Assembly (NCBI GenBank): GCA_015999765.1
Contig: JAECQR010000002.1
Coordinates: 1-64,000, forward strand
DNA from: Flavobacteriia bacterium
GTDB lineage: Bacteria; Bacteroidota; Bacteroidia; Flavobacteriales; Weeksellaceae
Direction of reading: 5' to 3'
Length of the DNA stretch: 64,000 bases
Part shown: positions 33,793 through 42,709 of the stretch, piece after piece
How the letters are laid out: each line of letters starts with the position of its first letter
Position numbering within the stretch: the first letter of the stretch is position 1
Translations under genes and position numbers: made by a program
Notes under the pieces: model-generated
Database searches by the model: none
Seen by the model: the letters and a program-made list of their open reading frames with translations, nothing else
Told to the model about the DNA's origin: nothing

Positions 33793-34062
33793 TTATTTTC
33801 TTAAACCAAGTTCTGCGATAATCGCTCTGTATCGGTTGATATCTTTTTTCTTAAGATAATCCAAAAGCGCTTTTCTTTTACCTACCAAAGCTACAAGTGA
33901 ACGCTCCGTGTTGAAGTCGTGACGGTTTGCTTTAAGGTGTTGAGATAAGTGGTTGATTCTGTAAGTGAAAAGGGCAACTTGTCCCTCAGCGCTTCCTGTG
34001 TCTGCATCAGACTTTCCGTGTTTTGCGAAGATTTCTTTCTTCTTTTCAGTTGTTAAGTACAT
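33793..34062 (-). CDS. rpsO: 30S ribosomal protein S15
   Basis: uS15 binds 16S rRNA in the platform of the small subunit. The 89-residue protein has the usual four helices, with DTGSAEGQVALFTYRI, LSQHLKANRHDF and KRKALLDYLKKKD. Length and motifs are standard. It has a consensus -7 box about 36 bases upstream. Confidence 0.97.
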   Translation of the reverse strand: MYLTTEKKKEIFAKHGKSDADTGSAEGQVALFTYRINHLSQHLKANRHDFNTERSLVALVGKRKALLDYLKKKDINRYRAIIAELGLRK

Positions 34063-34097
34063 TCCAATATTATTTAATGATTATTATGTAACGGGTG

Positions 34098-34105
34098 CAA
34101 AAGTA
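34098..34105 (-). promoter_or_regulatory. Promoter -7 box for rpsO
   Basis: The minus strand reads TACTTTTG, an exact TAnnTTTG match. Confidence 0.5.
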
Positions 34106-34212
34106 CAACAATTTTATCTTTTATGAAACATTAAGTTCGGATTGCCGATACACAAATTCGAAAAACGTTAAAAAAATCTTAAAATTAGTATTGAAATTCC
34201 GGTAAATGGCAG

Positions 34213-34220
34213 TATTTTTG
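34213..34220 (+). promoter_or_regulatory. Consensus promoter for the lipoprotein gene at 34234
   Basis: TATTTTTG with TTG at 34191-34193 exactly 19 bases upstream gives a textbook TTG-N19-TAnnTTTG promoter. Confidence 0.65.
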
Positions 34221-34233
34221 TAAACACAAAATC

Positions 34234-34803
34234 ATGATGAATCATCTTTACCTGTTTGCACTAGGCACTTTTTTTCTTTTTACTGGTTGCCAGTCACTTC
34301 CGGCTCAAAATATTTCGGCTCAAAAGGATTTGAAGAACCAAAATATCATCTATTTCAATCCTGAAGTTTTTCCCGATATCGATGAGATAAAAGAACCTAC
34401 AAATACCGCTTTCTATGCTGCGGTCTCAGAACGTGTTGCTTCCTTTAAAAATTATAATGTTCTGCGGGTAGACACCAGTGTGCCTTTTGATAATGTAGAT
34501 CTAGATGTAATTAAGGAGTATTGTAAGAATAACAATGCGCAACTGGCCGTGGTGCCAAAGGTAAAATATTTTAAGGTAGGAGTGGGGAAGTATGTATTCT
34601 CTAACCAGGTAATCATCAGTATGAAACTGTACGATTCGATGGGAAACTTCCTTACTGAAACGGACTACGATACCTATAAAAAAAATGCAAGAATTTTGGG
34701 TTCAGCTGAAAATTCCATAAAGATTGGTGCCATTGGAGCCCTTACCAATTTGGGAAAAAGCCTTAAAAAATCTAAAACGTATTCTATCGCTGCTGAGAAT
34801 TAA
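34234..34803 (+). CDS. Putative lipoprotein of unknown function
   Basis: This 189-residue protein has a lipoprotein signal with lipobox FLFTGC near residue 19. The mature part contains an alpha/beta module (NTAFYAAVSERVASFKNYNVLRVD) and a strand repeat AQLAVVPKVKYFKVGVGKYV. It resembles the outer-membrane secretin-like TolB-N type helper domains in pattern, but I cannot name a family. A strong promoter lies 13 bases before the start. Two adjacent ATG codons (34234, 34237) are both usable. Confidence 0.72.
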   Translation: MMNHLYLFALGTFFLFTGCQSLPAQNISAQKDLKNQNIIYFNPEVFPDIDEIKEPTNTAFYAAVSERVASFKNYNVLRVDTSVPFDNVDLDVIKEYCKNNNAQLAVVPKVKYFKVGVGKYVFSNQVIISMKLYDSMGNFLTETDYDTYKKNARILGSAENSIKIGAIGALTNLGKSLKKSKTYSIAAEN

Positions 34804-34853
34804 ATTTCTAAGCCTTTAAACCAGCTATATTTCTTTACTGTAAGTTTTTGAAC

Positions 34854-34861
34854 TATTTTTG
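34854..34861 (+). promoter_or_regulatory. Promoter -7 box for mgtE
   Basis: TATTTTTG fits TAnnTTTG and lies 19 bases before the TTG at 34881, which supports that start for mgtE. Confidence 0.45.
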
Positions 34862-34880
34862 CAGTTCAACACCTATTTTT

Positions 34881-36200
34881 TTGGAAACTCAGGAACTTAT
34901 TTTTAATCCCGCAGATATTGCAGAAACGCTCAGCGAACTTCCCGTTAAAGAGCGGGTTTTAGCATTTCTGAAAGTTCCGAAACAATACAAGGCCGATGTA
35001 TTCTCGCATCTGGATCCCGATTTTCAGGAAGAAACCATCCGAAACATCGGCAGCGAAGAGGTTTCAGAAATCCTGAACGCAATGACTCCGGATGACAGAA
35101 CCGCTCTTTTTGAGGATTTCCCGGATGAACTCATTAAATATTCCATCAATCACCTAAATCCGCAGGAAAGAAGAATTGCATTAAAGCTTTTGGGCTATAA
35201 TTCCGATTCCATCGCGAGGCTGATGACGCCTTATTACATCCAGATCCGAAAAGAATGGACGGTGAAAAGATGCCTTCAGCAGATTAAAAAAGTGGGTAAA
35301 AAGATGGAAACCATGAACCATCTTTATGTAGTCGATGAAAGAAACCAACTCATCGATGACATAGCGATCGGCTCACTGCTTTTGGCGGAAGAAGATACAT
35401 TGATTTCTGAGATTACAGATAACCATTTTGTCGCTATTACAACAACCACGAGTAAAGAAGACGCGGTACAATACTTCGAAAAGTACGACAGAACAGCACT
35501 CCCAATTGTAACAGAAGCCGGTGTTTTGGTTGGAATTGTTACGATTGATGATATCTTAGACCAAATTGAACAGCAGAATACCGAAGATATCCAGAAATTC
35601 GGGGGTATGGAGGCGCTTGATGAGCCGTACCGCCAAACACACTGGTTCGAGATGATTAAAAAAAGAGGTTTCTGGCTTATTCTTTTATTTTTCTTCCAAT
35701 TGTTAACGGCATCTGCCATGGGTTATTTTGAAGATGAAATTCAAAAAGCTGTTGTGCTCACTTTATTTGTACCGCTGATTATTTCAAGTGGCGGAAATAC
35801 CGGTTCGCAGGCGGCTACGCTTATTATCCGTGCGATGGCACTTCAGGAAATTACCGTAAAAGACTGGTGGCTCGTTATTAAAAAAGAGCTTGTTACGGGA
35901 ATGGTGCTCGGTGGGATTCTAGGAATTTTCGGATTTTTCAGAATTATGCTATGGCAGTATGCAGGCTGGTTCGATTATGGCCAGTATTGGGCATTTATTG
36001 CTTTAAGTGTCGGGATTTCTCTTTCGATGATAGTGATGTGGGGAACACTTTCAGGTTCCATGGTTCCTTTTGTTCTGAAGCGTTTTAATCTGGATCCTGC
36101 TACTTCTTCGGCGCCTTTTGTGGCAACTTTGGTCGATGTTACAGGTTTGGTTATTTATTTTTCTGTTGCAGGACTGCTTTTGAGCGGAAAACTTCTTTAA
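34881..36200 (+). CDS. mgtE: Magnesium transporter MgtE
   Basis: MgtE is a dimeric Mg2+ channel gated by cytosolic Mg2+. The protein has the N-terminal superhelical domain ([22 protein letters not shown]), two CBS domains (about 125-250) and five membrane segments near 270-435, including the pore signature [16 protein letters not shown] start it at TTG 34881 ([10 protein letters not shown]), giving 439 residues. A reading from an upstream TTG at 34848 would begin before the -7 box at 34854-34861, so transcription could not cover it. It is cotranscribed or nearly so with the next gene, 10 bases downstream. Confidence 0.93.
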   Translation: METQELIFNPADIAETLSELPVKERVLAFLKVPKQYKADVFSHLDPDFQEETIRNIGSEEVSEILNAMTPDDRTALFEDFPDELIKYSINHLNPQERRIALKLLGYNSDSIARLMTPYYIQIRKEWTVKRCLQQIKKVGKKMETMNHLYVVDERNQLIDDIAIGSLLLAEEDTLISEITDNHFVAITTTTSKEDAVQYFEKYDRTALPIVTEAGVLVGIVTIDDILDQIEQQNTEDIQKFGGMEALDEPYRQTHWFEMIKKRGFWLILLFFFQLLTASAMGYFEDEIQKAVVLTLFVPLIISSGGNTGSQAATLIIRAMALQEITVKDWWLVIKKELVTGMVLGGILGIFGFFRIMLWQYAGWFDYGQYWAFIALSVGISLSMIVMWGTLSGSMVPFVLKRFNLDPATSSAPFVATLVDVTGLVIYFSVAGLLLSGKLL

Positions 36201-36210
36201 ATGAGATTTA

Positions 36211-36936
36211 ATGACAATAATTTCACTGGTTCCGAGTATTACCGAAGCCCTTTTTGATCTGGGCCTAACTAAAGTTGAAATTATCGGAAGAACAAAATTC
36301 TGTATTCATCCGGAAAATCAAGTCAAAAATGTGGCAGTAATTGGCGGAACAAAAAGCATAAATATTGAAAAAATAAGGTCACTAAATCCCGATATTATTA
36401 TTGCCAACAAAGAAGAGAACACAAAGGAAGATGTAGAAGAGCTTCAGAAATATTTTAAAGTTTTAGTGACCAATATTTCTACTTTGGAGGATAATTATTA
36501 TCTGCTGAAAACCCTCGGGAATCTTTTGAATAAACAGGAAATCGCGCAGAAATACAATTCGAAAATCAATGAAATTTTTCAGGATATTCAGTGTAAAGAA
36601 AAAAAATCCTGCGCGTATCTCATTTGGAAAAACCCTTATATGACCGTGGGTTCAGATACCTACATCCATGCTGTTTTAGATCAGATTGGTTTTGAAAGTA
36701 TTTTTAAAACTCAGAAAAGATATCCAGAAATTTCGATAAAAGAACTGAAAGCTGCTGAATTTGTTTTTCTTTCTACCGAACCGTTTCCGTTTAAGCAGAA
36801 ACATGTAGATGAACTTCAGAAACAGCTTCCGGATTCAAAAGTGATTCTGGTTGATGGTGAAGCTTTTTCCTGGTACGGAACGCATCTTGCCAAATGTGAA
36901 AGTTATTTCAAAAACCTCCTCGAAATCTGCAAATAA
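36211..36936 (+). CDS. Helical-backbone metal/cobalamin-binding protein (BtuF-like)
   Basis: This 241-residue protein fits the ABC-transporter substrate-binding fold of the BtuF/FecB group: ISLVPSITEALFDLG, VAVIGGTKSINIEKI, LNPDIIIANKEEN, ending in a Trp-rich FSWYGTHLA. In other organisms this fold binds cobalamin or iron complexes in the periplasm. Here no signal peptide is seen, which is odd and may mean a cytosolic or different role. It overlaps no other gene and ends at a strong terminator. Confidence 0.82.
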   Translation: MTIISLVPSITEALFDLGLTKVEIIGRTKFCIHPENQVKNVAVIGGTKSINIEKIRSLNPDIIIANKEENTKEDVEELQKYFKVLVTNISTLEDNYYLLKTLGNLLNKQEIAQKYNSKINEIFQDIQCKEKKSCAYLIWKNPYMTVGSDTYIHAVLDQIGFESIFKTQKRYPEISIKELKAAEFVFLSTEPFPFKQKHVDELQKQLPDSKVILVDGEAFSWYGTHLAKCESYFKNLLEICK

Positions 36937-36938
36937 AA

Positions 36939-36964
36939 AAAGGACTTTTTTGCAAAAGTCCTTT
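36939..36964. terminator. Bidirectional terminator
   Basis: Arms AAAGGACTTTT (36939-36949) and AAAAGTCCTTT (36954-36964) with a 4-base loop lie between the BtuF-like gene and dapA. Confidence 0.88.
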
Positions 36965-36984
36965 AAATGTATCTGTATTGTGGT

Positions 36985-37857
36985 CTAAATTTTAGCCATT
37001 TCAGCTTTAATCTTGTGTTGTAATCCAGCGCTTGCTGTAACCAGAGGAAGTCTTAAATAATTTTTAATAATTCCTTTTTCAGCCAAAACAGTTTTAATTC
37101 CGGCCGGATTTCCTTCTGCGAAAATGAATCGCGTAATTTCTACCAGTTTGTTGTGGATTTCATAGGCATCTTTCACTTTTCCGTCGAAAGCCAACTGAAC
37201 CATTGTTGAAAATTCTTTCGGATAACCTTGTCCGATTACCGAAATCACACCGTTTCCACCCGCCAGAGTTACCGGAAGAGTATATTCGTCATCACCGGAA
37301 ACCAAATTGAAATTTGCAGGTTTCATTCTTAAAATATCGAAATACTGCAGAATATTTGGCGCAGCTTCTTTAATCATGATCAGATTTGGGAATTCTCCGG
37401 CCAAACGCAAGGTTGTGGATGCTTCGATATTCTGTCCTGTCCGGGAAGGTACGTTATAAATTATGATGTTTTTTCCGGTTGCGGCTAAAACTTTATAGTG
37501 CTGGTAAAGCCCTTCCTGATTAGGTTTGTTGTAATACGGAGAAACAGAAAGTACTGCGTCAAATTCCGAAAGATCAGTTTCTTCGATCTGTTTTTTTACT
37601 TCCATGGTGTTGTTTCCGCCAATACCCAGAACAAGCGGAACACGTTTATTATTAACCTTGATGATGTGATTTATAACCTGTGTTTTCTCTTCTGCCGAAA
37701 GTGTTGCCGCCTCGGCGGTAGTTCCTAAAACGACAAGATAGTTGGTTCCGTTTTCGATGTTGTAATCTACCAGTTTGGTAAGCGAATCGAAATCTACGGA
37801 TAAATCTTCATTAAAAGGTGTAACCAAGGCAACACCAACTCCTTTTAAATTGCTCAT
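36985..37857 (-). CDS. dapA: 4-hydroxy-tetrahydrodipicolinate synthase
   Basis: DapA condenses pyruvate with aspartate semialdehyde in lysine and diaminopimelate synthesis. The 290-residue TIM-barrel protein shows LGTTAEAATL (44-53), Tyr134 in IIYNVPSRTG, the Schiff-base Lys163 in IMIKEAAPN and the C-terminal GNPAGIKTVL. All active-site residues expected (Thr47, Tyr134, Arg139, Lys163) are present. It is transcribed alone from a consensus -7 box. Confidence 0.96.
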   Translation of the reverse strand: MSNLKGVGVALVTPFNEDLSVDFDSLTKLVDYNIENGTNYLVVLGTTAEAATLSAEEKTQVINHIIKVNNKRVPLVLGIGGNNTMEVKKQIEETDLSEFDAVLSVSPYYNKPNQEGLYQHYKVLAATGKNIIIYNVPSRTGQNIEASTTLRLAGEFPNLIMIKEAAPNILQYFDILRMKPANFNLVSGDDEYTLPVTLAGGNGVISVIGQGYPKEFSTMVQLAFDGKVKDAYEIHNKLVEITRFIFAEGNPAGIKTVLAEKGIIKNYLRLPLVTASAGLQHKIKAEMAKI

Positions 37858-37876
37858 TTTTGTATTATTAATCTTT

Positions 37877-37884
37877 CAAAATTA
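37877..37884 (-). promoter_or_regulatory. Promoter -7 box for dapA
   Basis: The minus strand reads TAATTTTG, 20 bases before the dapA ATG. Confidence 0.5.
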
Positions 37885-37939
37885 CAAAATTTAAAGCAAG
37901 AATTTAAGAAAAATAATCATTAGTTTATATTCATATCTT

Positions 37940-37947
37940 TATATTTG
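37940..37947 (+). promoter_or_regulatory. Promoter -7 box for the 5'-nucleotidase gene pair
   Basis: TATATTTG fits TAnnTTTG and lies 20 bases before the start at 37968. Confidence 0.5.
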
Positions 37948-37967
37948 CAACAATAGATTTTATCTTC

Positions 37968-38738
37968 ATGAAAATTAAATTCCTGCTTATCGCATCAGCA
38001 TTTTTGTCGGTTACGGCTTGCAAAACCCCGCTGAATATTGCCAAAGTAAGCCCCGAAAAAAATATTTCACTTTCCAAGGATTTACCGGAAGACCAGCATT
38101 TCAAAAATGTTATTGAGCCCTACAAGCTAGAAGTGGAGGGTAAAATGAATGCCAAGATTTCGCACACAGCAGTGGATCTTAATAAACAGGGCGACAACAG
38201 CAATCTCGGGAATCTTCTGGCAGATTACACTTTTGAAGGAGCTGATGACTGGGCAAAAAAAAACGGGATTCCTGCCGGAGTTGACGGTGCGGTAATTAAT
38301 GTTGGCGGAATCCGCTCTACGATTGGAGCAGGAGATATTCTTACCAAACATGTTTACGAAGTAATGCCTTTCGAAAATGAAGTGGTTATCGTGAAAATGA
38401 AAGGTTCAGATTTGCAGGGGCTTTTCGATTATTATCTGAAGACTCAAAAAAATAATCCGGTCGCGCACCTCTATATTGAAACTGACAACGACCAGGTCAC
38501 TAAGGGACTAATAAAAGGAAAAGAAGTTATTCCTAACCAGGATTATTATATTGCAACGTCGGATTATCTGGCTTTAGGTGGTGATAATATGGCTTTTTTC
38601 GGGAAAGGAGAATTAATTTCTACAGGATTAAGGCTTCGTGATCTGTTTTTAGAGAAATTTATTTCAAATCCTGAAATCGTCGCGCCGAAAGACATCCGTT
38701 TAAATTTTAAAAACAAGAAAAACAAAACCAATGAATAG
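37968..38738 (+). CDS. Lipoprotein with 5'-nucleotidase C-terminal domain
   Basis: This 256-residue lipoprotein (lipobox LSVTAC, Cys18) consists only of the substrate-binding C-terminal domain of the UshA/5'-nucleotidase family: NLLADYTFEGAD, VINVGGIRSTIGAGDI, YEVMPFENEVVIVKM and GGDNMAFFG. The catalytic metallophosphatase domain is in the next gene, which it overlaps by 8 bases. So the two are a split version of one enzyme, probably acting together in the periplasm on nucleotides or nucleotide sugars. Confidence 0.88.
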   Translation: MKIKFLLIASAFLSVTACKTPLNIAKVSPEKNISLSKDLPEDQHFKNVIEPYKLEVEGKMNAKISHTAVDLNKQGDNSNLGNLLADYTFEGADDWAKKNGIPAGVDGAVINVGGIRSTIGAGDILTKHVYEVMPFENEVVIVKMKGSDLQGLFDYYLKTQKNNPVAHLYIETDNDQVTKGLIKGKEVIPNQDYYIATSDYLALGGDNMAFFGKGELISTGLRLRDLFLEKFISNPEIVAPKDIRLNFKNKKNKTNE

Positions 38739-39681
38739 AAAGAAATTTCTGAGCACTATTGGCGGCGGAACATTGGCACTAACGCTTGCTCCGAATTTAC
38801 TTCTGGCAGAAAATTTAAAATTCCTTGACCAGAACTCCGATTATAAACTTACTATTTTACATACCAACGACCAGCACAGCAGAATAGAGCCTTTTGACTC
38901 CAGTTACAGCCGTAATCCCAATCAGGGCGGTTTTGCAAGACGGGCGGCTTTAATTCAGAAAATCCGTGGGGAAGAAAAAAATGTACTTTTGCTGGATTCT
39001 GGTGATACTTTTCAGGGAACGCCTTACTTTAATTTTTTTGGAGGTGAACTCGAATTTAAATTAATGTCGATGATGGGTTATGATGCGTCTACAATGGGAA
39101 ACCACGATTTCGACAATGGTTTGGAAGGTTTCAAAAAAGTGCAGCCGAATGCAAAATTCCCTTTCATCTGTTCCAATTACGACTTCAAAAATACGATTCT
39201 TGACGGACAGACTTTACCCTACAAAGTTTTTAAAAAAAACGGAATAAAAGTCGGAATCTTCGGCGTTGGGATTGAACTTGCAGGCTTGGTAGGTAAAAAA
39301 AGCTATGGCGAAACCGTTTATCTGAATCCGGTAGAAATCGCGCAGCATTATGCGACATTTTTACGGAATGAGAAGAAATGTGATATGGTAATCTGTCTTT
39401 CGCACATTGGCTATGATTATAAAGATGATCCTAAAAAGATTTCAGACAAAATTCTTGCATCACAAACCGATGGGATCGATTTGATTTTGGGCGGACATAC
39501 CCATACTTTTTTACCAGAGCCACAGACTTTTGTTAATAAATCAGGCAAAAATGTAATGGTGAATCAGGTTGGTTGGGCCGGACTGCTTTTAGGAAGAATA
39601 AATTTTTATTTTGACAAAAATAAAAATGTGAAAAATATTTCCTGGAATAATCAAGTTATAGATGACAGCATATTGGTTTAA
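38731..39681 (+). CDS. Metallophosphoesterase, 5'-nucleotidase N-terminal domain
   Basis: This 316-residue exported enzyme carries the catalytic calcineurin-like domain of UshA-type nucleotidases: LHTNDQHSR (43-51), DSGDTFQGTP (89-98), GNHDFDNG (123-130), LSHIGYDYK and GGHTHTF. These supply the two-metal site residues. The N-terminus MNRKKFLSTIGGGTLAL looks like a signal of the 'found in Bacteroidota' tat-like kind, although it lacks a clear twin-arginine. Its C-terminal domain partner is the preceding, overlapping gene. Confidence 0.9.
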   Translation: MNRKKFLSTIGGGTLALTLAPNLLLAENLKFLDQNSDYKLTILHTNDQHSRIEPFDSSYSRNPNQGGFARRAALIQKIRGEEKNVLLLDSGDTFQGTPYFNFFGGELEFKLMSMMGYDASTMGNHDFDNGLEGFKKVQPNAKFPFICSNYDFKNTILDGQTLPYKVFKKNGIKVGIFGVGIELAGLVGKKSYGETVYLNPVEIAQHYATFLRNEKKCDMVICLSHIGYDYKDDPKKISDKILASQTDGIDLILGGHTHTFLPEPQTFVNKSGKNVMVNQVGWAGLLLGRINFYFDKNKNVKNISWNNQVIDDSILV

Positions 39682-39693
39682 CATGATGCCTTC

Positions 39694-39707
39694 GGCTGAA
39701 TGCAGCC
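39694..39707 (+). other. Small hairpin before porZ
   Basis: GGCTG (39694-39698) and CAGCC (39703-39707) form a short stem in the 40-base gap before porZ. It lacks a T-run, so it is unlikely to be a full terminator. Confidence 0.3.
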
Positions 39708-39721
39708 AATAAAAACAGAAC

Positions 39722-41962
39722 ATGAATATACAGATGAAAAAATTTTTACCGTTTATAATTCTCTTTCTTTCTTTGCAGATTTCTGCACAGGTTATTTCTT
39801 CAAGCAAATGGACCGATTTGTTTTCCTATAATAATGTTTTGGCGATTCGCGAATACAACGGGAAATTAATTGCAGCTACGGAAAACGGTATATTTTTCTA
39901 TACACCTGCGACTGGTGAACTAAAAAAGCTTTCGAAAGCAAACGGTTTGCACGAAGTGAAGATCTCGGCTTTTGATTATAATCCCGAGACCAAAACGGGT
40001 TTGGTCGGATACAGGAATGGTTCTATGGATGTTATAACTCCGGACGGAATCACCTATGTAGTTGATATTCCTATCGCAACAGGTTACGCCGGCGATAAGA
40101 AGATCAATCATATTTCGATTACAGGAAATTTAGCTGTAATTTCAGTGGGATATGGCGTTTCAATCTTCCGGTTAGACAGAAAAGAGTTTGGCGATTCAGC
40201 GTTTTTCACCAGTGGAGGGACTTATGAATCCGCGCGAGAAGCTGTAATAAAAGATAATTCGGTTTATGTAGTGACCGCGACAGGATTAAAGTCTCATGAA
40301 ATGAATGTTACTTTCCCTATTTATTCAACATGGAATACAATAGCGGCTGGCGGGTATAACCAAATCAGCAGCGGCAGTGTGTTAGCTTACGCCAACGCAA
40401 ATACAGTAAGATATGGTAACGGAACGTCATTTACATCGATTCCCCGAAGTTTCACAGATATTCAGGATGTTGTATTAACTCCGCAAAACATTGTCGTTAC
40501 AGATTACTCAACGGTATACGTGTATGGTACAACGGGCAATTTCATTAAATCTTATGATGCTTCAGAATTGGTTAACAGCGGCACATACATCGAGTCTAAA
40601 ATTTACGCAGGTACGAAAGTTTCTGGAATGAAAAATGAGGCGGGTGATTTGCTGAAACCCGATGGTCCTTATAATAACACATCATATAAAATTAATCTTC
40701 ACGAAAATCAGATTGTAATTTCTACTGGAGGTCGCGACGCCTATAATACCCCAATTTACAGAAACCTGGGTTACTATCATTTCAATGGGAGCAGTTGGGT
40801 TTATCCTGAATTTTTTAAAAATTCAAGCATCTTATTCAATGTGATGGATGCTGTTATCAATCCATCAAAACCTTCTGAAATCTTCTTTGCCAATTTCACA
40901 CCTGTAGATGGCGGAAAGGGTATTTATAAGATGAATGATGATGAATTTGTAAAACGGTATGCTAGTACAGATGGTTGGTTAAACCGCGTAATCGGATGTA
41001 CTTTTGATGAGAACAATCAGTTGTTTGTCTCCGTTTCTGGGGTGAATTCCGGGAGAATTGGGTTTTATGCCTACAATGCCGCTGCAGATAATTTTAACCT
41101 AATCTCGCCTATAGTGGGTGCAGGTGTGCAAAAACCTTTCACCAAATCTGGAGTTCTTTATATTCCTTCCCCTGACTTCACGGGTGGTGGGTTGCTTTTA
41201 TATGATTACAAAAATACGCCCGCAGCAACAGGGGACGACCGTTTTAAAATTCTTAGAAAAAATAATAATCTCCCTGCGGACGGAGTGGTTTCTGCCAATA
41301 TTGATAAGAACGATGATATCTGGATAGGGACCAGAATAGGCCTGAGAATCATCAGTAATCCATCATCTATTCTAAGTGAAGAAAATCCTCAGGCGGACCC
41401 CATAATTATTGAAGAAAATGGTTTGGGCGAGGAACTGTTCCGCGACAGTAATATTTTGCAGATCGAAGTTGATGCTGGAAACCAAAAATGGATATCCGTA
41501 GACGATGGTGGAGTATTTTACCTGAGTTCAACAGGGGAACAAACGCTCAATCATTTTACAAAAGAAAATTCCCCACTGCCAAGCAACAGTGTGACCGACA
41601 TAAAGGTTGACAATAAAACCGGAAAAGTGTATTTTGTTACCCTTGATGGAGTTATGGTTTATCAGGGTGATGTGTTGAATGTAACTTCAGATTTCGGTGA
41701 TGTATTGGTTTACCCGAATCCCGTTGTTTACTCGAAATATAAAGGCAATGTAAGAATCCGAGGTTTGGCAGAAAAAACCAATATCAGAATTACTGATGCG
41801 GCCGGAAATTTGGTCCATCAGGCCGTCTCCCGTGGCGGATATTACGAGTGGAACCTCAATAATAACCGTGGTGTGCGTGTAGCATCGGGAATCTACTTTG
41901 TACTGATGACCAACGCTGATGGTACCGATACTGCCACAGCTAAAATTGCGGTAGTGAATTAA
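39722..41962 (+). CDS. porZ: Type IX secretion system protein PorZ
   Basis: PorZ is a surface T9SS component that in Porphyromonas binds A-LPS and hands it to the attachment complex. The 746-residue protein has a signal peptide (cleavage after QISAQ), the family start KWTDLFSYNNVLAI, two beta-propeller-like halves, a two-component-regulator-propeller segment DDIWIGTRIGLRII, and a T9SS sorting-type C-terminal domain (about 660-746: VLVYPNPV, NIRITDAAGNLV, GVRVASGIYFVLM). A later ATG at 39734 is also possible. It overlaps recO by one base (TAATG), so the two are translationally coupled. Confidence 0.9.
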   Translation: MNIQMKKFLPFIILFLSLQISAQVISSSKWTDLFSYNNVLAIREYNGKLIAATENGIFFYTPATGELKKLSKANGLHEVKISAFDYNPETKTGLVGYRNGSMDVITPDGITYVVDIPIATGYAGDKKINHISITGNLAVISVGYGVSIFRLDRKEFGDSAFFTSGGTYESAREAVIKDNSVYVVTATGLKSHEMNVTFPIYSTWNTIAAGGYNQISSGSVLAYANANTVRYGNGTSFTSIPRSFTDIQDVVLTPQNIVVTDYSTVYVYGTTGNFIKSYDASELVNSGTYIESKIYAGTKVSGMKNEAGDLLKPDGPYNNTSYKINLHENQIVISTGGRDAYNTPIYRNLGYYHFNGSSWVYPEFFKNSSILFNVMDAVINPSKPSEIFFANFTPVDGGKGIYKMNDDEFVKRYASTDGWLNRVIGCTFDENNQLFVSVSGVNSGRIGFYAYNAAADNFNLISPIVGAGVQKPFTKSGVLYIPSPDFTGGGLLLYDYKNTPAATGDDRFKILRKNNNLPADGVVSANIDKNDDIWIGTRIGLRIISNPSSILSEENPQADPIIIEENGLGEELFRDSNILQIEVDAGNQKWISVDDGGVFYLSSTGEQTLNHFTKENSPLPSNSVTDIKVDNKTGKVYFVTLDGVMVYQGDVLNVTSDFGDVLVYPNPVVYSKYKGNVRIRGLAEKTNIRITDAAGNLVHQAVSRGGYYEWNLNNNRGVRVASGIYFVLMTNADGTDTATAKIAVVN

Positions 41963-42651
41963 TGCAGAATCAAACCTGTTTTTTACTTTCTTATGTGAAA
42001 TACGGTGACCAGGATGCGATTCTTCACTGCTTTTCATCCGAGCGTGGTTACCAGAGTTTTTTCGCAAAAGGAATCTATTCATCTAAGAATAAGAAGAAGC
42101 CTTATCTTTTTCCCCTGAATTTATTGAATATCACTGTTGCAAGAGGTGCAGGAAACAAAACTTTACCACCAATTGCTAAACTTGAGCCTGCTGCTGATTC
42201 CTATGATTTCAATGACGTGAAAGTGAATTCAATGCTGTTTTTTACGGCAGATTTTCTTCACCAGATTTTACGGGAAGAACATCAGAATCAAAGGGCGTTT
42301 GATGAAATAATGCGGTTTAAAGAACAGGTTGAGGCCAGTAATCCTATCTCACACTTGTCTCTGATTTTTCAGTTTTTAAAAGTTTCGGGGATTGCGCCGC
42401 TTTTACAGGACGGAAGGCATCTGAATCCTGAATCAGGAACCTTTACTCCAGAGATTTCGCATCCCTTTTTTACTGCAGACATTTCATCGTTGTGGAGGGT
42501 TTTTCTGAAATCGGAAAATCCCTATGAAATCCAGCTTCGAAGAAATGAGAGAAATGCTTTTTTAGACAGCCTCATGATTTACTATCATTTGCATTTTACA
42601 GGATTCTATACCCCGAATTCATTGGGTGTATTGCGTCAGATTTACGAATAA
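41962..42651 (+). CDS. recO: DNA repair protein RecO
   Basis: RecO loads RecA on gapped DNA with RecR. The 229-residue protein has the N-terminal OB fold (FLLSYVKYGDQDAILHCFS, then FFAKGIYSSKNKKKPYLFPLN) and a helical C-terminal domain. The zinc-finger cysteines of some RecO proteins are absent, as is common in Bacteroidota. The start overlaps the porZ stop by one base, and this porZ-recO order is recurrent in Flavobacteriia. Confidence 0.92.
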   Translation: MQNQTCFLLSYVKYGDQDAILHCFSSERGYQSFFAKGIYSSKNKKKPYLFPLNLLNITVARGAGNKTLPPIAKLEPAADSYDFNDVKVNSMLFFTADFLHQILREEHQNQRAFDEIMRFKEQVEASNPISHLSLIFQFLKVSGIAPLLQDGRHLNPESGTFTPEISHPFFTADISSLWRVFLKSENPYEIQLRRNERNAFLDSLMIYYHLHFTGFYTPNSLGVLRQIYE

Positions 42652-42663
42652 TTAAACAAAAAA

Positions 42664-42689
42664 AAAGTTCCCCCAAAGAGAGGAACTTT
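42664..42689. terminator. Bidirectional terminator between recO and the lipoprotein gene
   Basis: Arms AAAGTTCC (42664-42671) and GGAACTTT (42682-42689) are flanked by A and T runs. Confidence 0.8.
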
Positions 42690-42709
42690 AATTTTTTCGC
42701 CTTTAGGAG

